From CAYYOS01 sp964473355 (GTDB taxonomy: Bacteria > Pseudomonadota > Gammaproteobacteria > Burkholderiales > REEB80), in the NCBI GenBank assembly GCA_964473355.1, contig CAYYOS010000015.1:1-25904 (forward strand): a stretch of DNA of 25,904 nucleotides. Reading direction: 5' to 3'. A program made the translations under genes and the position numbers. This document shows, piece by piece, positions 17,009 to 24,153 of this stretch. The notes under the pieces are model-generated. The model had not been told where the DNA came from. It worked only from the letters and a program-made list of their open reading frames with translations, and made no database searches. Positions within the stretch are counted from its first letter, which is position 1; every line of letters starts with the position of its first letter.

Positions 17009-18076
17009 CTAGGTTTGACTTATAACACCTCCTCCGAGGCACACGTCGCCTTCGTATAGCACTACGGACTGCCCGGGCGTTACGCCCCATTGCGGTGTGC
17101 TAAAGCTTACTTGGATTTCCGAGGGGCTAAGTTTGCTAACCTGGCAGGCTGCGCTGTGTTGGGTGTAACGTGTTTTCGCCTCATAGGCTCGGCTGACATC
17201 TATGGGCCCGTTGACCCAGCTTAAATTTGCGGCCTCTAAACTATGGGACAATAAAGCCGGATGATCGTGGCCTTGCACCACGGTTAATACGTTCGCCGCA
17301 CGGTCTTTTGCCGCCACGAACCACGGCAAACCCGCGCCACCTATGCCCAAGCCTTGGCGTTGGCCCAGGGTGTAGTACATTAATCCCTGATGATGCCCTA
17401 TCAGTTTGCCCTCTAGCGTGCGAATTTCACCTGGCTCTTTTGGTAAGTAGCGCGCCAAGAAATCACGAAAAGGGCGCTCGCCGATGAAACAAATACCAGT
17501 ACTATCTTTTTTTGCGTGAACCGGAAGCTTAGCCTCGCGGGCCATTTTGCGGACTTCGGGTTTGCTCAAGCGTGCTAAGGGAAATAGCGAGCTGGCTAAC
17601 TGATGCTGCTGTAACCGGTACAAAAAATAGCTTTGGTCTTTATTTAAATCTCGGGCTTTAACTAAATAAAACTGTCCCTGCGCTTCGGTAATGCCGGCGT
17701 AATGGCCGGTCGCGATGTAGTCCGCGCCTAGCGTTAGCGCGTGCTCCAAAAAAGCCGCGAATTTTATTTCAGAGTTACAAAAGACATCCGGATTGGGCGT
17801 GCGACCCGTTTGATACTCCGCTAAAAAATAATTAAACACACGTTCTTTATATTCTTTAGCAAAGTTTACCGCTTCAATTTCTATATTCAGTACTTCAGCA
17901 ATAGCCAGCACGTCCAAAAAATCTTGCTTCGCCGGGCAGAATTCATCTTCCTCGTCCTCCCAGTTTTTCATAAATAAACCCAGGACATCGTGGCCTTGAT
18001 TTTTTAGTAGCAGGGCAGCAACCGCCGAATCCACGCCGCCGGACAGACCGACGACAATTCTTTTTTTGGCCATCAT
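17009..18076 (-). CDS. mnmA: tRNA-specific 2-thiouridylase MnmA
   Basis: ATP-dependent enzyme that thiolates U34 of tRNA-Glu, -Gln and -Lys using sulfur relayed by IscS/Tus. The PP-loop is GLSGGVDSAV at residues 10-19. FMKNWED follows, then the catalytic pair Cys100 (GRTPNPDVFCN) and Cys196 (STGICFIGERPF), then the C-terminal LGQRQGLGIGG and beta-barrel. Length is 355, within the family norm. Start choice: ATG 18076 overlaps the upstream stop in an ATGA; ATG 18073 directly after is equally possible; an in-frame ATG at 18097 would add an unlikely seven residues (MAGWRTT). It is preceded by the transglutaminase-like gene in a coupled arrangement. Confidence 0.96.
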   Translation of the reverse strand: MMAKKRIVVGLSGGVDSAVAALLLKNQGHDVLGLFMKNWEDEEDEFCPAKQDFLDVLAIAEVLNIEIEAVNFAKEYKERVFNYFLAEYQTGRTPNPDVFCNSEIKFAAFLEHALTLGADYIATGHYAGITEAQGQFYLVKARDLNKDQSYFLYRLQQHQLASSLFPLARLSKPEVRKMAREAKLPVHAKKDSTGICFIGERPFRDFLARYLPKEPGEIRTLEGKLIGHHQGLMYYTLGQRQGLGIGGAGLPWFVAAKDRAANVLTVVQGHDHPALLSHSLEAANLSWVNGPIDVSRAYEAKTRYTQHSAACQVSKLSPSEIQVSFSTPQWGVTPGQSVVLYEGDVCLGGGVISQT

Positions 18077-18540
18077 GGTCGTGCGCCAGCCAGCCAAGCT
18101 TCTAGGGGGAAGATATGGGCGGGGGCGCCGTGATCAAAAAACCAGGAATCTACGGCGAACTTTGCACCGCTGAGATTTTCTTCAATAGCTGCGGCCCAAT
18201 GTGCGTCCAGGAATAAGGGCGCGCGCATTACGGGTTCGACAACCCGGTGATACTTGAGCCAGCCGCGTTTGGCCAGCAGCCGCAAATAAGTCGTGCTATT
18301 ACTCGCGTGATCAATGCAATCCATACGACCGTGCAGCTCGTCGTCATATTTATTTTCGCCTTTGTCGCGGTACGTGGGCGACTGCTCGCCGGCAAAAACA
18401 CGCATCTGTCCTAGCGCCTGAGCTATGGCACCACGCTCGGCGGCGGCGTCAGACGACGCTTTTAATATGCTTTTTAATGTTTTAAGCTCCCTTAATTTAA
18501 AAGTAACCAGCGCCTGGCGTAGGCAAAGAAAATTTGACAC
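18073..18540 (-). CDS. Uncharacterised protein with transglutaminase-like Cys-His-Asp layout
   Basis: 155 residues if read from GTG 18540. The first 25 or so residues look unlike the rest, and a strong AAGGGAG at about 18488-18494 is followed by no ATG/GTG/TTG in frame, so the true start is uncertain. The core reads HGRMDCIDHASNSTTYLRLL (Cys75), then DAHWAAAIEE (His114), then KFAVDSWFFD (Asp131). The order and spacing (Cys, helix, then His on one strand and Asp on the next, 17 residues apart) match the transglutaminase/papain-like superfamily. That is my inference; the gene itself is unnamed to me, though I believe similar hypothetical proteins occur in other proteobacteria. No signal peptide is evident. 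Its stop overlaps mnmA by 4 bases. Confidence 0.75.
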   Translation of the reverse strand: MSNFLCLRQALVTFKLRELKTLKSILKASSDAAAERGAIAQALGQMRVFAGEQSPTYRDKGENKYDDELHGRMDCIDHASNSTTYLRLLAKRGWLKYHRVVEPVMRAPLFLDAHWAAAIEENLSGAKFAVDSWFFDHGAPAHIFPLEAWLAGARP

Positions 18541-18563
18541 AGCTTATCTGTGCTGGTTACAGT
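18534..18563 (+). promoter_or_regulatory. Putative sigma70 promoter of the TPR-HupE operon
   Basis: A perfect -35 TTGACA (18534-18539) is followed after 18 bases by TACAGT (18558-18563; 4 of 6). Transcription would begin near 18570, about 18 bases before ATG 18588. This supports that ATG over an upstream in-frame ATG at 18534, which lies within the -35 itself. The element also overlaps the nominal GTG start of the divergent gene. Confidence 0.5.
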
Positions 18564-18587
18564 CTGCCTTCCCCATTATTTTACGAT

Positions 18588-19769
18588 ATGAAAATCTCTG
18601 CCAGTCTTCTGCTAGCTTTATTGTTCGCGCCCTACCTATCCGCCGCGCCCTTTACGCCGGCGCAGGACGATATCATATTGGAGCGACTGCCGTTTAAGCC
18701 CACTGACCCGTTGATGCAAAAAAGCGCGGCTTTGCGTGCGGAACTAAAGCGCCTCCCCTCGGACCCGGACATTGCCGCAGCGCTGGCCAAAACTTATTAC
18801 GATACCGGCGTTAATTATGGTGATCCGCGTTACATTGGTTATGCGGAGGCATCCCTGCAACCTTGGTGGAAGCTGCCCAACCCGCCGTCAGCCATACTTA
18901 GGGTGCGCGCTGCTATCTATCAATATCGGCACGATTTTTCTAAGGCGCGAAACGACTTAACTCAAGTCCTCGCGGCAAATCCGCTGGATGCCGAAGGGTT
19001 AGCTTTAAGCGCGGCGATTTATATGGTGCAGGCACGTTATGCTGAAGCAAAGATAGCCTGCCACACCCTGCAAAAAACTAGCGCGGCATTGATGGGGGGC
19101 GCGTGTTCGGCCACTTTGGACGCCCTCACCGGGCAGCTGAACCAAAGTTACGCCTATCTGGCGCAGCTTTATCGGCGCTCGCCCACTGCACCCGCCGAGG
19201 AAAAGTTATGGATACTGACGCGTCTAGCTGAGATGCAGGAGCGTGCGGGCAATACCGAGACGGCAGAGGCGCATTATCGCGAGGCGCTCAATTTGGGGCA
19301 AACTCAGGTTTTTCTTTTAGCCGCTTACGCCGATTTTTTACTGGACCAGCAGCGCTATGGCGAGGTACTAGCCCTGCTTAATAACGCGCCGCCTGCCGAT
19401 GCCCTATTGTTGCGCCAATTGCTGGCTGCTAAAGCAGCGGGTTCGGCCGAAGCAGAAAAATACGCGGCGGTTCTACGCGGGCGCTTTGTCGCTGCCAACC
19501 AGCGCGGGGACAAAACCCATCAGCAAGAAGAAGCGCGATTTGCACTCGAAATTGAGAATCAGCCGGTGAGGGCGCTGCAGCTCGCCACGGAAAATTGGCA
19601 AGTACAAAGGGAGCCGCGTGACGCCAGAATTCTACTGGAGGCAGCGCTGGCCGCAAAAAATGTCACAGCGGCTAAACCAGTATTGAGCTGGTTAAAAGAA
19701 AGTGGCATAGAAGATCAGCGTTTACTTCATCTTCAGCAGCGCCTAAATGCGACGGCTACTCGTCCTTAG
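18588..19769 (+). CDS. Secreted tetratricopeptide-repeat protein
   Basis: 393 residues from ATG 18588. A signal peptide (MKISASLLLALLFAPYLSA, cleavage about residue 19-20) directs it to the periplasm. Mature sequence holds degenerate TPR units: AALAKTYYDTGVNYGDPRYIGYAE, FSKARNDLTQVLAANPLDAEGLALSA, YAEAKIACHTL, RAGNTETAEAHYREALNLGQ, and a last helical pair near residues 340-385. TPRs normally bind peptides or partner proteins. No enzymatic motif is seen. The last 23 bases overlap the HupE/UreJ-like gene in another frame, so the two are probably produced together and may interact in the periplasm; this is inference from context. Confidence 0.85.
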   Translation: MKISASLLLALLFAPYLSAAPFTPAQDDIILERLPFKPTDPLMQKSAALRAELKRLPSDPDIAAALAKTYYDTGVNYGDPRYIGYAEASLQPWWKLPNPPSAILRVRAAIYQYRHDFSKARNDLTQVLAANPLDAEGLALSAAIYMVQARYAEAKIACHTLQKTSAALMGGACSATLDALTGQLNQSYAYLAQLYRRSPTAPAEEKLWILTRLAEMQERAGNTETAEAHYREALNLGQTQVFLLAAYADFLLDQQRYGEVLALLNNAPPADALLLRQLLAAKAAGSAEAEKYAAVLRGRFVAANQRGDKTHQQEEARFALEIENQPVRALQLATENWQVQREPRDARILLEAALAAKNVTAAKPVLSWLKESGIEDQRLLHLQQRLNATATRP

Positions 19770-20865
19770 CATTCTAATGTTGTCCAGCGCGGCTTATGCT
19801 CATAAGCCGAGTGACAGCTATGTCAGCTTAAAAATTTCCGGTAGTACCATTGACGGCCAATGGGATGTGGCGTTACGCGACCTGGATTATGTCCTAAACT
19901 TAGATGCAAACCAAGATGGCGTCATTACGTGGGGTGAGGTTAAGGCAAAGCATAACGAAATTAATGCCTACGTGTTCGGTCGTTTGAGCTTAAAGGGCGC
20001 TGAGGTTTGCCCGATTCGCCCCGGTGAGCATTTAATAGATTATCACAGCGATGGCGCCTATACGGTAGTGAAATTTTCCGCGACCTGCGCTCGGCCGGTA
20101 ACAACCCTCGACATTGGCTACAGCTTATTATTTGATGTCGATCCGCAACACAAGGGTCTATTCCAAATTAACGCTCAGAAGACGAACCGCACCGCCATTT
20201 TCGATAACGAGACGCGGCAGAAGCATTTTGTACTATCAGAAACGAGTTGGTGGCGTGAGTTTTTTGACTATGGCCGTGAAGGCATCTGGCATATTTGGAT
20301 AGGGCTGGACCATATTTTATTTTTGCTATCACTGCTTCTCCCTGCGGTGCTCTATCGCACCTCGCGCCATTGGCAAGGCGTTGAACGTTTTAAGCCCGCT
20401 TTCTGGGAGGTTTTTAAAGTGGTAACCGCGTTTACTGTGGCGCACTCAATCACCTTAAGTTTAGCGGCGTTGAGTGTCATTTCATTGCCGACCAGACTGA
20501 CCGAATCAGCTATTGCACTATCGGTAGTATTAGCCGCGCTGAATAACATTTTTCCGGTCGTGGAAAAGGGCAGATGGCTGGCCGCTTTTGTTTTTGGACT
20601 AATCCATGGCTTTGGATTTGCTAGCGTGTTAAGTGATTTAGGCCTGCCGCAAAATACCTTAATATTAGCCCTGGTCGGCTTTAATCTGGGGGTGGAGACA
20701 GGGCAATTAGCGCTGGTTGCATTATTCTTCCCGCTTGCTTTTGGCCTACGACATACTGGCCTTTATCAACGTATTATCATGATAGGCGGTTCAATGGGCA
20801 TATTGATATTGGCCGGTATCTGGTTTGTGCAGCGAGCGTTTAATATGAAATTGATTAACTTTTAG
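19747..20865 (+). CDS. HupE/UreJ-family membrane protein with periplasmic EF-hand-like domain
   Basis: 372 residues. A signal peptide or first membrane anchor (MRRLLVLSILMLSSAAYA) ends just before HKPSDSY. A periplasmic domain of about 155 residues carries the calcium-loop-like DANQDGVITWGE at 53-64. The C-terminal half (from about 180) has around six membrane spans, beginning HIWIGLDHILFLLSLLL (His182, Asp188, His189), with GLIHGFGFASVL in a later span. These His/Asp-rich membrane motifs are those of the HupE/UreJ_2 group, proposed metal (nickel or cobalt) transporters. No urease or hydrogenase gene lies in the window, so the substrate is open. It overlaps the TPR gene and is followed by icd after 7 bases. 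Confidence 0.88.
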   Translation: MRRLLVLSILMLSSAAYAHKPSDSYVSLKISGSTIDGQWDVALRDLDYVLNLDANQDGVITWGEVKAKHNEINAYVFGRLSLKGAEVCPIRPGEHLIDYHSDGAYTVVKFSATCARPVTTLDIGYSLLFDVDPQHKGLFQINAQKTNRTAIFDNETRQKHFVLSETSWWREFFDYGREGIWHIWIGLDHILFLLSLLLPAVLYRTSRHWQGVERFKPAFWEVFKVVTAFTVAHSITLSLAALSVISLPTRLTESAIALSVVLAALNNIFPVVEKGRWLAAFVFGLIHGFGFASVLSDLGLPQNTLILALVGFNLGVETGQLALVALFFPLAFGLRHTGLYQRIIMIGGSMGILILAGIWFVQRAFNMKLINF

Positions 20866-20872
20866 GGCAGCA

Positions 20873-22117
<1,245 letters not shown>

Positions 22118-22157
22118 AGATATGGCTTGCAACCGTTCTCGGCCTGTCTTCTGACCA

Positions 22158-22202
22158 TAATGCCCAGGGCCCCTAGTAGGGCGCAATAACCAGCGGGCAT
22201 TA
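22158..22202. repeat. Inverted repeat downstream of icd
   Basis: Arms TAATGCCC (22158-22165) and GGGCATTA (22195-22202) are perfect 8-mers around a GC-rich interior. It starts 41 bases after the icd stop. There is no T-tract, so it is at most a Rho-independent-like stabiliser or a repeat end. Confidence 0.45.
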
Positions 22203-22315
22203 CGCCGCATTAGCTACTTTGTCATTCGCGCGAGAAGCGTCCCGTCAGGCGGGATCGAGAGGAATCCAGGTTATTACATCAATGCGTTTATTTACCCTGC
22301 ATCCGGGTTTGATTC

Positions 22316-22471
22316 GGGGACCCTTTCCCCACCGCCGAGCAGCGCAACCAAGCCAGGAGTAGTCGGCGAGCACTGTTCGAATCCCGAGCGCCTTAGCGCG
22401 AGGTTGAGTTGCGCAGCCGCCTGGCTTGGTGAGCAGCACAGGGAACCCGAAGGGCGGTGGGGAGGGTGGCC
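22316..22471. repeat. Long nested foldback element (about 155 bases)
   Basis: Three nested pairings share one centre. The outer arms are TCCCCACCGCC (22326-22336) with GGCGGTGGGGA (22453-22463), extended imperfectly outwards. The middle arms are ACCAAGCCAGG (22347-22357) with CCTGGCTTGGT (22420-22430). The apex is GCGC-CTTA-GCGC (22388-22399). The whole could form a long imperfect hairpin or cruciform, as REP/MITE-type elements do. No terminal target-site duplication was identified by eye. Confidence 0.6.
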
Positions 22472-22483
22472 TTCTCTTTGATT

Positions 22484-22537
22484 ACTTTCTCTTGGCCAAA
22501 CAAGAGAAAGTGATTAGCTGTCGGGCTACCCCCGACA
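22484..22537. repeat. Two adjacent hairpins
   Basis: The first has an 11-bp perfect stem, ACTTTCTCTTG (22484-22494) with CAAGAGAAAGT (22501-22511), and a 6-base loop. The second has a 7-bp stem, TGTCGGG (22519-22525) with CCCGACA (22531-22537), followed by an A/T-rich run. They could act as a strong fold-back terminator for icd or form part of the neighbouring repeat. Confidence 0.6.
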
Positions 22538-22555
22538 ATATATATAAAAATCTAG

Positions 22556-22576
22556 ATTCCCACTTCTCGCGGGAAT
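22556..22576. repeat. dRS3-like ATTCCC-N9-GGGAAT element
   Basis: ATTCCC (22556-22561) and GGGAAT (22571-22576) flank nine bases. Neisserial dRS3 repeats have the same ends with eight bases between. Similar short palindromes are scattered in many proteobacterial genomes, so resemblance does not prove kinship. Confidence 0.45.
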
Positions 22577-22599
22577 GACGGGGTGAGGGGAATGGTACT

Positions 22600-22665
22600 T
22601 TAAACCAAAAACCGAAAGGCAAAAGGCAAAAATCAAAACCCAAAAACCAAAAATTAACCAGATAC
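22600..22665. repeat. Strand-biased A-rich low-complexity tract
   Basis: Degenerate repetition of CAAAA/CCAAAAA-like units on the plus strand (for example AAACCAAAAACC, GGCAAAAGGCAAAAATC, ACCCAAAAACC) with almost no thymine. It separates the repeat region from the small convergent gene. Confidence 0.55.
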
Positions 22666-22675
22666 TGCCGAAACC

Positions 22676-22876
22676 TTATTCCGGCCCAGCGTACTCACTC
22701 CGTATCGGTTGAGCGCCGGGTGGGTTAATCCCGGCACCCCGTAATAGAGAGATAAGCTCTTCAGCCACATGGCCCAACTCTTCGCGTTGTGCCTCTAAGC
22801 CTTCTAAAAGCAGCGCTGCTTCTTTGGCTTGGAGCTCGATGTGCATGGCCGATTTATCAGCATCAATCAAGTTCAA
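22676..22876 (-). CDS. Small hypothetical protein with TTG start
   Basis: 66 residues, family not recognised. A perfect AGGAG seven bases before TTG 22876 supports both the gene and the unusual start; an ATG exists only at residue 11. The sequence is acidic and helical (ELQAKEAALLLEGLEAQREELGHVAEELISLL), with a Leu/Ala/Glu heptad pattern suggesting a short coiled coil, then a Gly/Pro-containing tail. No signal peptide or membrane segment. It lies 32 bases after another small gene on the same strand, so the two are probably one transcript. Confidence 0.65.
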   Translation of the reverse strand: MNLIDADKSAMHIELQAKEAALLLEGLEAQREELGHVAEELISLLRGAGINPPGAQPIRSEYAGPE

Positions 22877-22908
22877 TATACTTCTCCTGGGGTGAGGGTC
22901 GTAGTTTA

Positions 22909-23130
22909 CTATTTAGCTGAGGGATGTTTCGCACCTGGATCCCAAGCGTGGGGTGGTTGGCGAAAATTATAGCGTGCGCCATATTTTGCTTCGTTTATGA
23001 GGTAAGCAAAATTCAACAGGGCGCCGTGCTGTGCTTCTTCAGCTAACTGAATAATGGTCTTAGCTAAGCCTTTGGCTTCAGCCTGCGTCACTTCAAGAAT
23101 AAAGGCATTTGCTCTGCGGTCCAGCTGCAT
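22909..23130 (-). CDS. Small hypothetical protein upstream of the TTG-start gene
   Basis: 73 residues, family not recognised. ATG 23130 has AGG five bases upstream. Residues 8-48 are probably helical (FILEVTQAEAKGLAKTIIQLAEEAQHGALLNFAYLI) and the tail is rich in Pro, Tyr, Lys and His. No signal peptide. It sits downstream of the cspA terminator, on the same strand, and precedes the TTG-start gene after 32 bases. Its own promoter was not identified. Confidence 0.6.
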   Translation of the reverse strand: MQLDRRANAFILEVTQAEAKGLAKTIIQLAEEAQHGALLNFAYLINEAKYGARYNFRQPPHAWDPGAKHPSAK

Positions 23131-23185
23131 AGGAACCTAACGGGATAAGTTACTTTGTATAGATTAAATTTAGCAGGCGCAGCGG

Positions 23186-23230
23186 GAAAAGAAAAGAAAT
23201 TTATCCGGGACCCTTAAGCCCCGGATAAAA
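23186..23230 (-). terminator. Rho-independent terminator of cspA
   Basis: Read on the minus strand, a 10-bp perfect stem (TTTATCCGGG at 23200-23209 pairing with CCCGGATAAA at 23220-23229, 10-base loop) is followed by a T-rich run (TTTCTTTTCTTTTCC). The stem begins just 6 bases after the cspA stop, so this is a strong intrinsic terminator. Confidence 0.85.
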
Positions 23231-23235
23231 TTGGA

Positions 23236-23439
23236 TTAAGCGGCTTGAATGTTCGAGGCTTGCTTACCTTTTGGGCCTTGGGTGATTTCAAAACTTACTT
23301 TTTGGCCTTCCTTCAGGGTCTTGAAACCGCCCATTTGAATAGCAGAAAAATGCGCGAAAAGATCATCTCCACCGTCATCAGGGGTAATAAAACCAAAACC
23401 CTTTGAATCATTAAACCACTTTACTGTACCAGTTGCCAT
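23236..23439 (-). CDS. cspA: Cold-shock-domain RNA chaperone CspA family
   Basis: 67 residues, a single OB-fold cold-shock domain. MATGTVKWFNDSKGFGFI carries the RNP1 motif KGFGFI (13-18); RNP2 is LFAHF (27-31). These aromatic residues stack on single-stranded RNA or DNA. The C-terminal GPKGKQASNIQ is standard. AAGGAAG lies about 8 bases before ATG 23439. The predicted leader of about 105 bases fits the regulated leaders of csp genes. Whether it is cold-induced, stationary-phase (cspD-like) or constitutive cannot be told. It is divergent from clpS, a common arrangement in proteobacteria. Confidence 0.95.
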   Translation of the reverse strand: MATGTVKWFNDSKGFGFITPDDGGDDLFAHFSAIQMGGFKTLKEGQKVSFEITQGPKGKQASNIQAA

Positions 23440-23550
23440 TGTTGCTTCCTTGATTAAAAACAGGCGATTAGCCTAGAACTGTTTGAATTTCAAGACCGCA
23501 AAAACGGCAAAACCGGAACGCAGGAAACTTGAAGCCAAACACCCAGTTGC

Positions 23551-23579
23551 TTTTTACTTCTCTTATAGCAATAAGTCAA
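23551..23579 (-). promoter_or_regulatory. Candidate cspA promoter
   Basis: On the minus strand TTGACT (23574-23579; 5 of 6) is followed after 17 bases by TAAAAA (23551-23556; 4 of 6). The start would be near 23544, giving a leader of about 105 bases before ATG 23439. TATAAG also occurs between the two boxes, so the exact -10 is uncertain. Confidence 0.4.
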
Positions 23580-23718
23580 GCTTTATTCGGGGCAAAATAT
23601 TACAAATGCAACATCATTACCTGCGGTTTTGCTAATATGATAAAGAGATAAATCCTGGCCAAATAACCGCATAGAAAGCACCTAACTTTTTTCTTTAAGG
23701 AAAAGCTTAATCGCGCTT

Positions 23719-23766
23719 CTCGGCCTTCAAGTAAAGCCTCAGGAAAAATGGCTGGCCGAGATTTTT
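23719..23766 (+). terminator. Terminator-like hairpin ahead of clpS
   Basis: CTCGGCC (23719-23725) pairs with GGCCGAG (23754-23760). Just inside, AGCC pairs with GGCT to give a bulged longer stem. The right arm is followed by ATTTTT. It could end a small transcript starting near 23648, or act as an attenuator if clpS transcription starts upstream of it. Confidence 0.5.
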
Positions 23767-23785
23767 CCGCTACGACAAACGGTAC

Positions 23786-23813
23786 TTGAATTTTTTTTTC
23801 GCTAGGTCACAAT
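23786..23813 (+). promoter_or_regulatory. Candidate clpS-clpA promoter
   Basis: TTGAAT (23786-23791; 4 of 6) is followed after 16 bases by CACAAT (23808-23813; 4 of 6), with a T9 run in the spacer. The start would lie about 25 bases before ATG 23845, downstream of the hairpin at 23719-23766. Confidence 0.35.
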
Positions 23814-23844
23814 AACAGAACGCACGATCAGATTAGAAACAGCG

Positions 23845-24153
23845 ATGGCAACTAAGCACGTAGACAATCCCGTCCTTCAAGCAAAAAAAAGCAAACTCAA
23901 ACCACCGCGTTTATTTAAAGTGCTATTATTAAACGACGACTTTACGCCCATGGAGTTTGTAGTAATGATACTGCAGGAATTTTTTTCTAAAAGCCGTGAA
24001 CAGGCGACGCAAATCATGCTCAAAGTGCATAGGGAGGGAGTAGGTGTTTGCGGTGTTTTTCCGAAAGACGTGGCGAACACGAAGGTCGAACAAGTCCTGG
24101 CATTTGCCCGGCAAAATCAGCATCCGCTGCAATGCGTGATGGAGGAAGCATAG
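23845..24153 (+). CDS. clpS: ATP-dependent Clp protease adaptor ClpS
   Basis: Adaptor that delivers N-degron substrates (N-terminal Leu, Phe, Tyr, Trp) to ClpAP. 102 residues. The unstructured N-terminal extension (1-20) that enters the ClpA channel is present. The binding pocket is visible as Asn30-Asp31-Asp32 with TPMEFV (34-39), and His62 in VHREG. The C-terminal GVFPKDVANTKVEQV is typical. No strong ribosome binding site is seen before ATG 23845. The gene is directly followed by clpA, the standard pair. Confidence 0.97.
   Translation: MATKHVDNPVLQAKKSKLKPPRLFKVLLLNDDFTPMEFVVMILQEFFSKSREQATQIMLKVHREGVGVCGVFPKDVANTKVEQVLAFARQNQHPLQCVMEEA

Larger units (their letters stand above)
22118..22675. 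repeat. 558-base gene-free region rich in inverted repeats
   Basis: No convincing coding sequence. Five structured stretches are seen and listed separately: an 8-bp inverted repeat, a long nested foldback, two adjacent hairpins, a dRS3-like ATTCCC/GGGAAT element and a thymine-poor A-rich tract. A further segment near 22218-22269 (TCATTCGCGCGAG to GGAATCCAGG) resembles a degraded copy of the widespread CATTCCCGC/GGGAATCCAG repeat. The composition suggests an accumulation of REP or MITE-like extragenic repeats. It is a candidate transcription-stop zone between icd and the convergent small genes. Confidence 0.7.
23440..23844. promoter_or_regulatory. Divergent intergenic region of cspA and clpS
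   Basis: 405 bases with no coding sequence supported. It holds the cspA leader and candidate promoter (left), a TATGAT box at 23636-23641 with a poor -35, a terminator-like hairpin at 23719-23766 and a candidate clpS promoter (right). It is longer than needed for two promoters and could hold a small RNA. Confidence 0.5.

Noticed and set aside
22374..22384. GTTCGAATCC, resembling the T-loop of a tRNA
   Set aside because: The flanking bases do not pair as a T-stem, and no acceptor, D or anticodon arm fits around it.
22245..22439. 64-residue minus-strand open frame
   Set aside because: It lies inside the nested inverted repeats, has a biased Arg/Gly/Cys composition set by the repeat, and no ribosome binding site was seen. 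Most likely a non-coding repeat.
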